Shown piece after piece: positions 1-6,613 of a stretch of DNA of 45,614 bases. The DNA lies in assembly GCA_913009575.1 (NCBI GenBank), contig CAJVWH010000002.1, forward strand, positions 1 through 45,614, in the 5' to 3' direction. The position numbers were made by a program, and so were the translations under genes. The notes under the pieces are model-generated. The model was not told where the DNA came from. It did no database searches and saw nothing but the letters and a program-made list of their open reading frames with translations. How positions within the stretch are numbered: the stretch's first letter is position 1; every line of letters begins with the position of its first letter. Source of the stretch: an uncultured bacterium (GTDB taxonomy: Bacteria; Patescibacteriota; Minisyncoccia; UBA9983).

Positions 1-1496
1 CCCGCCACCTTAAAATCCATATCGCCGTGGTGGTCTTCCGGGCCCTGAATGTCCGTTAGAATTTTATAATTCTTCTCATTCCCCAACATCAAACCAATGG
101 CTATTCCCGCCACGGGATTTTTAATTGGCACGCCGGCATCCATCAACGCCATCGTTGAAGCACACACAGACCCTTGAGAGGTGGACCCGTTTGAAGCCAT
201 TGATTCCGAAACGACCCTGATAGTGTAAGGAAAATCGTCTTTTGAAGGAATGACCGCTGAAAGAGCCTTCTCCGCCAATGCGCCGTGCCCTATCTCTCTT
301 CTGCCAGTTCCGCCCATTCTGCCGGTTTCGCCGGTTGAAAATGGCGGAAAATTATAATGGTGCAAAAATCGTTTGGTTGTCTGCACCTCCATCCCTTCAA
401 TTAATTGCCCGTCCTTTGGTCCGCCAAGGGTAACAACGGAAAGAATATGCGTCCCGCCCCTGTAAAAAACCCCAGAGCCGTGGACAATCGGCAAAATTCC
501 GGCGTCCGCGAAAACAGGCCGCAGCTCGTCAATCTTCCTGCCGTCCGGCCTTTTTTCTTTTTCTATGATTTCCTTATGGATTATTTCGCTAATTTTCTCT
601 TCAAAAAGGTCGTCCGCCGGCAGATTATTCCCCTCGCCGATGCTTTCTTCAACGGCTTTCAGCCATTCGCTCTTCAAATCATTCAACCCGCCCATTTCAC
701 CGCCAAAAATAATTTCATTTATTTTTGACAAAAACTCTTCATTAAAAAGGCTTTTCATTCCTTCCGGGTCTTCCTTAATTTCCACGCCGAGCTTTTCTTT
801 ACCGATTTCTTTTATGATGTCTTCCTGAAATTTTTGTATTTTTTTAATTTCGTCAACCGCTTTTCCCATCGCCCCGATAACAATGTCCTCTCCGGCCTCC
901 CCAGCTCCGGCCTCAATCATATTTATTTTTCCATCTCTCCCGCAGACGACAATATTAAGTTTTGATTTTTCCCGCTCCTCAAAATACGGATTGGCAACAA
1001 ATTCCATGTTTGGAGGTTGAACCTCCAAACATCCGATTCTTGCGGCGCCAACTGGACCTCCCCAAGGAATATCGGAAATGCCGAGCGCCAGCGAAGCGGC
1101 GATGACAGCCGGAATATCGGGGTCATTCTTATCGTCAATGGAAAGAGCCAACACAATAACCTGCACTTCGTTTCTTATTTTCTTGTTAAACAGCGGTCTG
1201 ATGGTGCGGTCAATGAGGCGGCTCGCCAAAATCGCCTCTTCCGAGGGCCTGCCCTCCCGGCGCATAAACCTGCTTCCAAGAATCTGGCCGGCCGCGTAAA
1301 ACTTCTCTTCATAATCAACGGTCAAGGGAAAATAATCCAAGCCCTCGCGCTTGTGCTTTGACATTACGGCAGCAGCGAAGACCGTGGTTTCGCCATAGCG
1401 GACAAGCACCGAGCCGTTTGCCTGCTCCGCCAAGTCGGAGATTTCAACGGAAAGCTTTTTCCCGCCAAAATCAGCGGAATATTTCTTTTTCTTCAT
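1..1496 (-). CDS. pnp: Polyribonucleotide nucleotidyltransferase (PNPase), C-terminus beyond window
   Basis: This reading frame is absent from the ORF track because it runs off the left edge. Reading the minus strand from ATG at 1496 gives 498 residues without a stop. It degrades RNA 3'-5' by phosphorolysis as a trimer. Family signatures are visible: MRREGRPSEEAILASRLIDR in the first RNase PH domain, a helical linker, then RPDGRKIDELRP, SNGSTSQGSVCAS and QGPEDHHGDMDFKVAG in the second RNase PH domain. About 200 residues, including the KH and S1 domains, should lie outside the window. It is the last visible gene of an rpsO - NYN - pnp operon, 23 nt after the NYN gene. A perfect palindrome at 1006-1032 encodes an apparent insertion (CLEVQPPN) in the first domain. 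Confidence 0.97.
   Translation of the reverse strand, partial: MKKKKYSADFGGKKLSVEISDLAEQANGSVLVRYGETTVFAAAVMSKHKREGLDYFPLTVDYEEKFYAAGQILGSRFMRREGRPSEEAILASRLIDRTIRPLFNKKIRNEVQVIVLALSIDDKNDPDIPAVIAASLALGISDIPWGGPVGAARIGCLEVQPPNMEFVANPYFEEREKSKLNIVVCGRDGKINMIEAGAGEAGEDIVIGAMGKAVDEIKKIQKFQEDIIKEIGKEKLGVEIKEDPEGMKSLFNEEFLSKINEIIFGGEMGGLNDLKSEWLKAVEESIGEGNNLPADDLFEEKISEIIHKEIIEKEKRPDGRKIDELRPVFADAGILPIVHGSGVFYRGGTHILSVVTLGGPKDGQLIEGMEVQTTKRFLHHYNFPPFSTGETGRMGGTGRREIGHGALAEKALSAVIPSKDDFPYTIRVVSESMASNGSTSQGSVCASTMALMDAGVPIKNPVAGIAIGLMLGNEKNYKILTDIQGPEDHHGDMDFKVA
1006..1032. repeat. Perfect 27-bp intragenic palindrome in pnp
   Basis: Arms ATGTTTGGAGGTT and AACCTCCAAACAT are perfect 13-bp inverted repeats around one central G. 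The palindrome is read in frame as part of CLEVQPPNM, a stretch that from memory of bacterial PNPases is a few residues longer than usual. It has the same odd-centre design as the palindromes in polA and ruvX. Confidence 0.9.
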
Positions 1497-1519
1497 AAAT
1501 TTTTGATATTGTTAATTTT

Positions 1520-2038
1520 TTACCCTTTTAATAAAAACTTTTTCGGGTTTTCGTCCAAATCAACGAAGTCGTCCGTCACCTCCTTTAGTTTTGAGGAAGT
1601 TGAACGGCCGAAAGCCATCACCTCAACCCTTCTTCCTTGATTCTTCAGGTATTCAACAAGGGGAACATAGTCGCCGTCTCCGCTCGCCAAAACAATTACA
1701 TCCACTATTTCCGAGGTTTTGATGGCGTCCACCGCGATTCCGACATCCCAATCCGCCTTTTTCATTCCTCCGTAATATTCCTGCAAATCTTTAACCCTCA
1801 TATCAATACCTAAATTTTCCAGCGCCTCAAAAAACGGCTTTTCTTCCCCGGTTTTGGTGCGCACCACATAAGCAAAAGCGCGAATCAACTGCCTTTGACC
1901 CACTGATGAATCCAGAAGCTCTTTAAAATTAACTCTTTTTTGGTAAAGAGCCTTGGCGGAATGGTAGAGATTTTGTACATCAATAAAAACGGCCACTCGC
2001 TGATTTTTGTATTTATCCGAACTTGTTATAGGAAACAT
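1520..2038 (-). CDS. NYN-domain (LabA/DUF88-like) putative ribonuclease
   Basis: A 172-residue cytosolic protein of the NYN/PIN-like fold. Acidic active-site motifs are visible: VFIDVQNLY near residue 20, DWDVGIAVDA near 100 and LASGDGDYVPLVEYL near 120. These Asp residues would bind the catalytic metal of a PIN-type nuclease. It lies between rpsO (18 nt upstream) and pnp (23 nt downstream) on the same strand, so it is probably translated from the rpsO-pnp transcript. That context suggests a role in RNA processing or turnover, but the substrate cannot be told from sequence. The length is typical for single-domain LabA/DUF88 proteins. Confidence 0.88.
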   Translation of the reverse strand: MFPITSSDKYKNQRVAVFIDVQNLYHSAKALYQKRVNFKELLDSSVGQRQLIRAFAYVVRTKTGEEKPFFEALENLGIDMRVKDLQEYYGGMKKADWDVGIAVDAIKTSEIVDVIVLASGDGDYVPLVEYLKNQGRRVEVMAFGRSTSSKLKEVTDDFVDLDENPKKFLLKG

Positions 2039-2056
2039 GACAATTTTATTTTTTAT

Positions 2057-2332
2057 TTATTTCTTTGTCTTTTTCAGTCCTATCTTCTTAATCAAAGAGT
2101 CATATCTTTTCTCATCTTTTTTTTGAAGATAAGTGAGCAGTCTTCGGCGGTCCGCCACCATTTTCAAAAGACCTCTGCGGGAATGATTATCTTTGTGGTG
2201 CTTCTTCAAATGTTTGGCGAGAACGCTAATTTCCTCAGTTAAAATAGCCACCTGTACTTCAGGCGAACCGGTATCCACTTCATGAATCTTATGTTTTTCA
2301 ATAATAGATTGTTTTTTCTTGGTCGTTAACAT
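2057..2332 (-). CDS. rpsO: 30S ribosomal protein S15
   Basis: A 91-residue protein with the S15 pattern: an N-terminal helix ending in [19 protein letters not shown], then [19 protein letters not shown] and the conserved [16 protein letters not shown]15 binds 16S rRNA in the platform and is an early assembly protein. It is the first gene of the rpsO - NYN - pnp operon. The ATG at 2332 lies only 7 nt past a plausible -10 box, so the mRNA may be leaderless and lack the pseudoknot autoregulation known from E. coli rpsO. Confidence 0.98.
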   Translation of the reverse strand: MLTTKKKQSIIEKHKIHEVDTGSPEVQVAILTEEISVLAKHLKKHHKDNHSRRGLLKMVADRRRLLTYLQKKDEKRYDSLIKKIGLKKTKK

Positions 2333-2339
2333 TATTTAT

Positions 2340-2368
2340 ACTGTACCAAAAACCGCCAAATTTTGCAA
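2340..2368 (-). promoter_or_regulatory. Predicted rpsO promoter, leaderless
   Basis: On the minus strand TTGCAA (2363-2368) is followed after exactly 17 nt by TACAGT (2340-2345), and the rpsO ATG comes 7 nt later. The -35 and most of the spacer lie in a 23-bp block repeated at 3799-3821. Confidence 0.55.
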
Positions 2369-2372
2369 ATTT
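2350..2372. repeat. 23-bp direct repeat, copy 1 (rpsO promoter)
   Basis: An exact 23-bp match to 3799-3821, centred on CCGCCAAATTTTGCAAATTT. In this copy it supplies the -35 element and spacer of the predicted rpsO promoter on the minus strand. Confidence 0.9.
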
Positions 2373-2374
2373 AT

Positions 2375-2406
2375 TAAAAAAGGGGCGTGTCCAAAGACCG
2401 CCCCTT
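2375..2406 (-). terminator. Rho-independent terminator of the metalloprotease operon
   Basis: On the minus strand AAGGGGCG and GTC pair with GAC and CGCCCCTT around a short loop, followed by a T tract (complement of 2375-2379). It sits 6 nt after the stop of the small gene at 2412 and just before the rpsO promoter, so it isolates the two operons. Confidence 0.85.
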
Positions 2407-2411
2407 AAAAT

Positions 2412-2771
2412 TTATTCTTCCACATCCCTGAAAATTCCCGGGTAAATTGTATAATCTCCAAACTCTTCATGGGAAATACTACTTCTTAAGGCATCAGAAA
2501 ATTCAGGATCGTCAGGCTTTTTAAGAACTATGTATTGAACATGCTCTAAAAGCTCTCCGCTCTTATCTCTCTTTTCCCTGCTTTTTTTAAGATATAATCC
2601 TCCCTTATTCGCCAACATTTTGTTAAGTTCTTTCTGCAGTTTGTCTGCGTCTTTTTTATACTTTGACTCCACCACTATCTTGCCGTTTTTGACATAGACA
2701 TCAGCTACCACTTTCTCTATTTTCCTGCCAAGCCAGCCCTTTTTTATTCCCACTAATTTAATCTTTTTCAT
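2412..2771 (-). CDS. Hypothetical protein, partner of the HExxH protein
   Basis: The track starts this ORF at 2909, but that extension overlaps the upstream gene by 150 nt. ATG at 2771, read MKKIKLVGIKKGW, is preceded by AGGAG eight bases upstream and leaves a 14-nt overlap with the upstream gene, which suits translational coupling. The 119-residue product is soluble and highly charged, with no signal peptide or membrane segment and no family I recognise. Its co-transcription with a coiled-coil HExxH protein suggests a common function, such as an inhibitor, adaptor or substrate, but nothing in the sequence decides this. Confidence 0.7.
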   Translation of the reverse strand: MKKIKLVGIKKGWLGRKIEKVVADVYVKNGKIVVESKYKKDADKLQKELNKMLANKGGLYLKKSREKRDKSGELLEHVQYIVLKKPDDPEFSDALRSSISHEEFGDYTIYPGIFRDVEE

Positions 2772-3729
2772 TGTTTTTTTCTCCTGTTTTCTCCAAAGTT
2801 GAATAAACTTTCTTAATGAAATCATACCTTGCTTCGTCAAACTTCTCAAGCTTTTTTGGTTTAACCTTAAACATGGCAAAACATTCGCAAAAATCATCCG
2901 CTCTGCCATACTCAGCTTGAGCTGTGATGAATCTTTTATTCAACATACTTGCTTGATACACCTCACCCCACTTCCAGCGCGATTTATCATCCATGAACTT
3001 TTCAAAAACGGTATGCCCCACCTCATGCGCGATTGTCATTTTGAATTCTTCAATCATCTTCTCTTTTGATTTTTCTTCCCGAAAGAGATCTCTAAACATT
3101 GTAATCACAGATTTATTAGTTCTGCGATCTTTGTGCGATATGCCAAGCCGCATTTCAAAAGAATTTCCCGAGACATTGTCACTAAACCGGATAGACTCAA
3201 TTTCCTTGAATATCTTCTGCGGAAATTCATCAAGAAATTCTTCAATCTCTTCATTGTTAATAATTTTACTGGCATTAAATCCCCTGACAGGAGTTGGGCG
3301 CAGCGCTTCGGCTTCTTCTCTGTAATTTCCGGATTGAGTTTCTAAGTCCTCGGCTTTCTTATGAAAATTACCAATTTGATTAAGAATGTTCTTGAGCTGC
3401 GCGCGCATTGCGTTGGTCTCGGCATTAACGGCTTCGCATTTATCCTGGACGGCATGCCCTTGGATTGAAAGTATTTTTGCCGAAGCTCCGTCACCTTCTG
3501 AATACACTTCTTGGGATTCTTTGTACAGGCGTTTAAATTCTGGCGCTAAATTGTTGGCTATGGACTGCAGATTATCAATTCTGGGCTGAAATTCCTCAAG
3601 GAGGGTCTTATATTCGCTTTTTAATATCTTAGCCTGAGAAATCAGCGCTTGCCTTTTAGTATGCAATTCTCTTGATTTTCTTAACAATTCAACCTTGCCG
3701 AAATTTTCTTTCCCGTCTTGTCTTCCCAC
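2758..3729 (-). CDS. Coiled-coil protein with HExxH zinc-metalloprotease motif
   Basis: A 323-residue protein, probably cytosolic as no signal peptide is seen. Residues 1-145 are rich in Glu, Lys, Leu and Gln and look like a long coiled coil. The C-terminal half holds TIAHEVGHTVFEKF with HEVGH at 235-239, the zinc and catalytic motif of many metallopeptidases. ADDFCECFAMF around residue 282 could supply the third zinc ligand as Glu, in the manner of gluzincin or SprT-like folds. Translation starts at GTG (3729) after a strong AGGAGG, one of the best ribosome sites in the window. It resembles accessory or phage-type putative metallopeptidases more than a known housekeeping protease; peptidase activity is inferred. 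Confidence 0.75.
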   Translation of the reverse strand: MGRQDGKENFGKVELLRKSRELHTKRQALISQAKILKSEYKTLLEEFQPRIDNLQSIANNLAPEFKRLYKESQEVYSEGDGASAKILSIQGHAVQDKCEAVNAETNAMRAQLKNILNQIGNFHKKAEDLETQSGNYREEAEALRPTPVRGFNASKIINNEEIEEFLDEFPQKIFKEIESIRFSDNVSGNSFEMRLGISHKDRRTNKSVITMFRDLFREEKSKEKMIEEFKMTIAHEVGHTVFEKFMDDKSRWKWGEVYQASMLNKRFITAQAEYGRADDFCECFAMFKVKPKKLEKFDEARYDFIKKVYSTLEKTGEKNNEKD

Positions 3730-3788
3730 TATTCACACCTCCTAATTTATTTGTTTTATTAACTTTTCAAAGGTCATCTCTAGGTTCA

Positions 3789-3817
3789 TACTTACACCAA
3801 ACCGCCAAATTTTGCAA
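3789..3817 (-). promoter_or_regulatory. Predicted promoter of the HExxH operon
   Basis: TTGCAA (3812-3817) and TAAGTA (3789-3794) are 17 nt apart on the minus strand. The -35 and spacer are the second copy of the block in front of rpsO. A leader of about 55 nt follows, ending in AGGAGGTG seven bases before the GTG start. Confidence 0.5.
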
Positions 3818-3821
3818 ATTT
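3799..3821. repeat. 23-bp direct repeat, copy 2
   Basis: Identical to 2350-2372. It lies in the divergent space between the HExxH operon and mutM. On the minus strand it provides a -35 region; on the plus strand it occupies the region upstream of the mutM -10 box. Confidence 0.9.
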
Positions 3822-3822
3822 T

Positions 3823-3831
3823 TGGTATAAT
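3823..3831 (+). promoter_or_regulatory. Extended -10 promoter of mutM, leaderless
   Basis: TGGTATAAT is an extended -10 box (TGnTATAAT). It ends 6 nt before the mutM ATG, so the transcript should begin at or next to the start codon. Confidence 0.7.
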
Positions 3832-3837
3832 GAGCTT

Positions 3838-4743
3838 ATGCCCGAATTGCCGGAGGTGGAAACAATTGTAAATGATTTGAAAAAGGTTTTGCCTGGATTG
3901 AAAATCCGGGATGTTTGGACTGATTTCAAAAAATACATAAAATATCCGAAAAATTTCAATAAGTTCAAAAAAGAAATTATTGGCAAAAAAATCCTGAATA
4001 TTGAAAGAAAGGGCAAAAATATCTTGGTTCACTTATCAGGAAACGCGACGCTTTTGGTCCACCAAAAGATGACCGGCCATCTGCTGTACGGCAAGTGGCA
4101 GTTGGAAAATGGCGGGGCAAGCGCTCCGCCGAGCGGGGTAAGGTGGAAAAGCGCGGTTCCCGGCCCCCTGCGCGACGACCCTGAAAACCGTTTCATTCAT
4201 TTAATCTTTTTTCTTTCCAACAATAGGCAAATGGCGCTATGCGATATGAGAAAATTCGCCAAGGCGTTATTGTGGCCCACTGACAAACTGGCAGAGCTTA
4301 AGGATATTAAGGAATTGGGGCCCGACCCTTTTGGCAAAAATTTTACTTTCAAAAAATTCGCTGAGCGGCTACACGGCTCTCGCGCGATTAAACAGGTCTT
4401 GATGGATCCGAAAATAATCGCCGGTATCGGTAATATCTACGCAGATGAAATTTTGTGGCTGGCCGGAGTGCATCCGCTCAAACAAACGAATAAACTATCT
4501 AAAAACGAGATTAGAAAAATTTATCAATCAATAAGGCCTATTCTTAAGCGGGCCATTAGTGCGCGAGGCAGTTCTTATATTGACTACCGCGACGCCTTCG
4601 GCGCGATGGGGCGTTACCAAAAAATGCATTACGCCTATCAAATGACAGGGACAAAATGCCGAAAAAAAGACGGCGGCGTCATCAAAAAAATCAAAATCGG
4701 CTCCCGTAGCGCCCATTTCTGCCCTGTTCATCAAAAATTATAA
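3838..4743 (+). CDS. mutM: Formamidopyrimidine-DNA glycosylase (Fpg/MutM)
   Basis: A 301-residue base-excision repair enzyme that removes oxidised purines such as 8-oxoguanine and nicks the strand. It begins MPELPEVETIV with the catalytic proline and glutamate. The beta-clamp lysine lies in ERKGKNILVHL, the helix-two-turn-helix in DPKIIAGIGNIYADEIL. The C-terminal zinc finger is degenerate: CRKK replaces the first CxxC and CPVH the second, though the Arg of the finger hairpin (GSRSAHFC) is kept. A GC-rich hairpin at 4111-4130 encodes part of a Gly/Ala/Pro-rich stretch (GGASAPPSGVRW) that looks inserted between the KWQ and DDPENRFIHL motifs. It appears to be transcribed from its own leaderless promoter. 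Confidence 0.95.
   Translation: MPELPEVETIVNDLKKVLPGLKIRDVWTDFKKYIKYPKNFNKFKKEIIGKKILNIERKGKNILVHLSGNATLLVHQKMTGHLLYGKWQLENGGASAPPSGVRWKSAVPGPLRDDPENRFIHLIFFLSNNRQMALCDMRKFAKALLWPTDKLAELKDIKELGPDPFGKNFTFKKFAERLHGSRAIKQVLMDPKIIAGIGNIYADEILWLAGVHPLKQTNKLSKNEIRKIYQSIRPILKRAISARGSSYIDYRDAFGAMGRYQKMHYAYQMTGTKCRKKDGGVIKKIKIGSRSAHFCPVHQKL
4111..4130. repeat. GC-rich intragenic hairpin in mutM
   Basis: GGCGGGGC and GCTCCGCC pair over 8 bp (one G-T) around AAGC. The surrounding ~70 nt are far richer in GC than the rest of the gene and encode residues that seem extra for the family. Confidence 0.6.
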
Positions 4744-4744
4744 A

Positions 4745-4753
4745 TGATATAAT
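4745..4753 (+). promoter_or_regulatory. Extended -10 promoter, leaderless
   Basis: TGATATAAT starts directly after the mutM stop and ends 6 nt before the ATG at 4760, the same geometry as at mutM. Confidence 0.65.
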
Positions 4754-4759
4754 CGTTTT

Positions 4760-5635
4760 ATGGATGATGCGAAAAAAGATTTGTTTTGGGTAGTAATTAT
4801 ACTTCTTGCGCTTGCGGTTGTTTGGTTTTACACCGGCGGACCGGCACGCCCTTCCGCCACCAACAGCCCTTTTCTAAAAAAACCCCTGCAAAAACACCAA
4901 ACTGAAATCCAAAAACAAAGCCAGAAAATAATTGGCAACGTTTCCAGCCATGAGAAAAAGCCATCTGAAGCATCTGAGGAATCTGCCTATAAATACAAAG
5001 TTATTTTACACGCGGGCTATGCGGCAAGAAAATCAGACCCACAAAAAGAATACGTTGAAATACGCGCCTCATCAAACAATAAAAAGCCGCTACTTGCCAC
5101 CGGCTGGACGCTGGAAGGTAAAAAAGGGCTTGATATTAAAATCGGGGAAGGCGCCTATCTGCCTTATTCCGCACGCGTCAACCCGCAACAAGCGATTTTT
5201 CTACAACCCGGAGCAAAAGCATATATTATTACGGGAGAAAGCCCTATTGGCACAAGTTTCCAATTAAACAAATGCACCGGATATTTTGCGCAATTTCAAA
5301 ATTTTACACCTTATCTTTCAAAACAATGCCCTTATCCGAAAGACGAAGATTTACCCGAAAACTTAAGTGACAAATGCCTTGATTATATTGATCGGCTGCC
5401 GAGATGCGAAATCCCGCTAAAAATTCCGTGGGGGTTGCCTTCTTCTTGTGGAAGTTATATCGCCCAAAAAATAAATTATAACAGCTGCGTTAAACTTCAT
5501 AAAAACGACCCCGATTTTTACAAACCCGAATGGCGAATTTACTTGGGGAGAGGTGATGAGTTGTGGAAAAAAGAAAGGGAAACAATAGTGCTCAAAGACC
5601 AAAACGGAAAAATCATTGACTGGTCCTCATATTAA
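4760..5635 (+). CDS. Membrane-anchored protein with lamin-tail-like domain
   Basis: A 291-residue protein with one N-terminal transmembrane segment (residues 8-24, LFWVVIILLALAVVWFY), a charged linker to about residue 75, and an extracytoplasmic domain. KEYVEIRASS, TGWTLEGKKG, a YLP turn and the closing ETIVLKDQNGKIIDWSSY follow the pattern of lamin-tail (LTD) beta-sandwich domains, which recur in Parcubacteria surface proteins. A six-cysteine insert (residues about 175-235) may form disulfides outside the membrane. It probably has its own leaderless promoter. The LTD assignment is a motif-level reading; the ligand is unknown. Confidence 0.7.
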   Translation: MDDAKKDLFWVVIILLALAVVWFYTGGPARPSATNSPFLKKPLQKHQTEIQKQSQKIIGNVSSHEKKPSEASEESAYKYKVILHAGYAARKSDPQKEYVEIRASSNNKKPLLATGWTLEGKKGLDIKIGEGAYLPYSARVNPQQAIFLQPGAKAYIITGESPIGTSFQLNKCTGYFAQFQNFTPYLSKQCPYPKDEDLPENLSDKCLDYIDRLPRCEIPLKIPWGLPSSCGSYIAQKINYNSCVKLHKNDPDFYKPEWRIYLGRGDELWKKERETIVLKDQNGKIIDWSSY

Positions 5636-5638
5636 TAA

Positions 5639-5644
5639 TATAAT
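5639..5644 (+). promoter_or_regulatory. -10 box of the DoxX-like gene, leaderless
   Basis: TATAAT overlaps the end of the preceding gene region and ends 7 nt before ATG at 5652. Confidence 0.5.
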
Positions 5645-5651
5645 ACTCTTA

Positions 5652-6005
5652 ATGCTAAGTATTTTCCCACAACTTTTTAATTATTCTTATTTCGCGCCTT
5701 TTATCCTGCGTGTCGCTTTAGCGTTTATTTTGCTGGCGAATGGTTATTCTCAAATGGGAGAGTCGGGAAAATTCCAAAAAGCATTTGGTATAACAAAGAT
5801 TTTGGGAGCTGTTTTTTTTGTGGCTGGATTTTTAACCCAACCTACTGCAATATTGGTCGGCGTAGCGGTCTTGGCGGAAATTTTGCGATTAAAAATAAAA
5901 AAAATCAGCATACCGACAAAAGGTTTAAAATTTTTAATTCTTGCCATTGCCGTATCACTGATACTTTTGGGTCCAGGAATCTTTGCTCTTGATTTGCCGC
6001 TTTAA
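5652..6005 (+). CDS. DoxX-like integral membrane protein
   Basis: ATG at 5652 (MLSIFPQLF) is preferred over the track start at 5616, which lies inside the previous gene and has no start signal. The 117-residue product has four hydrophobic segments with APFILRVALAFILLANGYSQ, KILGAVFFVAGFLTQ, TAILVGVAVLAEIL and FLILAIAVSLILLGPG. The R-x-A-L-A-F-I-L-L-A-N-G beginning and overall four-helix size match DoxX/DoxD-type proteins. The function of this family is loosely defined (redox or quinone-linked membrane processes are proposed). The gene is followed after 7 nt by the DUF458 gene, so the two are probably co-transcribed. Confidence 0.7.
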   Translation: MLSIFPQLFNYSYFAPFILRVALAFILLANGYSQMGESGKFQKAFGITKILGAVFFVAGFLTQPTAILVGVAVLAEILRLKIKKISIPTKGLKFLILAIAVSLILLGPGIFALDLPL

Positions 6006-6012
6006 TAAAACC

Positions 6013-6507
6013 ATGGAAGATAACATACAATTTTACAATGAAACACTTGGACGTCGCCTCGGATTTGAAGAATTGATTGAGGAACTTATTGGTTACGTCA
6101 ACGCCGAGCCGAATAAAGACTATAAAATAACAGTTGGAACGGATTCCCAAGGAACGAACGACACTCAATTCGTCACTGCCATTGCCATTTTAAGAACAGG
6201 AAACGGAGGGAGATATTTTTGGACAAAGTCGGAAAAAACATATTGTCCCACTCTTCAAGATAGAATTTACAAGGAAACCATGCGCTCCATAACATCTATG
6301 CAAGAATTGAAAAGCCGCTTGAAAGACAAATTGGGAGACGAATTTTTCTGGGATCATAAAGTCAGCGTGCACATTGACGTTGGGAAACACGGCTCCACTA
6401 GAGATTTGATTGACACCGTGGTGGGAATGGTGAGAGGATATGGATTTGAGGCAGTCATAAAACCGGACGCTTTCAGCGCGTTTTGTTTGGCCGACCGCCA
6501 CACATAA
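6013..6507 (+). CDS. DUF458 / YkuK-type RNase H-fold protein
   Basis: ATG at 6013 (MEDNIQFYNETLG) is chosen because the track start at 5983 lies within the DoxX-like gene. The 164-residue protein has the DUF458 signature: VGTDSQGTND near residue 40, VHIDVGKHGSTRDLIDTVVGMVRGYG near 125 and IKPDAFSAFCLADRHT at the C-terminus. These conserved Asp residues correspond to an RNase H-like active site. In Bacillus the relative YkuK has no settled function. It directly precedes tRNA-Lys. Confidence 0.85.
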   Translation: MEDNIQFYNETLGRRLGFEELIEELIGYVNAEPNKDYKITVGTDSQGTNDTQFVTAIAILRTGNGGRYFWTKSEKTYCPTLQDRIYKETMRSITSMQELKSRLKDKLGDEFFWDHKVSVHIDVGKHGSTRDLIDTVVGMVRGYGFEAVIKPDAFSAFCLADRHT

Positions 6508-6517
6508 ATTTTAATAT

Positions 6518-6590
6518 CCGCCCATAGCTCAGTTGGTAGAGCAGCGGCCTTTTAAGCCGAGTGTCCCAGGTTCGAGTCCTGGTGGGCGGA
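6518..6590 (+). tRNA. tRNA-Lys (TTT)
   Basis: A 73-nt cloverleaf: acceptor CCGCCCA/TGGGCGG, D-arm GCTC..GAGC, anticodon loop CTTTTAA giving TTT, T-arm CCAGG TTCGAGT CCTGG, discriminator A. No CCA is encoded (CAC follows). It starts 10 nt after the DUF458 stop. Confidence 0.97.
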
Positions 6591-6613
6591 CACGAACGAA
6601 GTGAATGAAGGAA

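Noticed and set aside
49-59. ATGTCCGTTAG, identical to part of the inverted repeat at 35986-35996
   Set aside because: Here it is part of the conserved pnp codons for ILTDIQG, with no mirror copy; an 11-mer match is likely chance.
1245-1260. GAGGGC/GCCCTC inverted repeat in pnp
   Set aside because: Codes for the conserved RREGRPSEE motif; explained by amino-acid conservation.
405-1361. ORFs on both strands in the track within the pnp region
   Set aside because: They lie over the clearly conserved PNPase frame and have no recognisable features; shadows.
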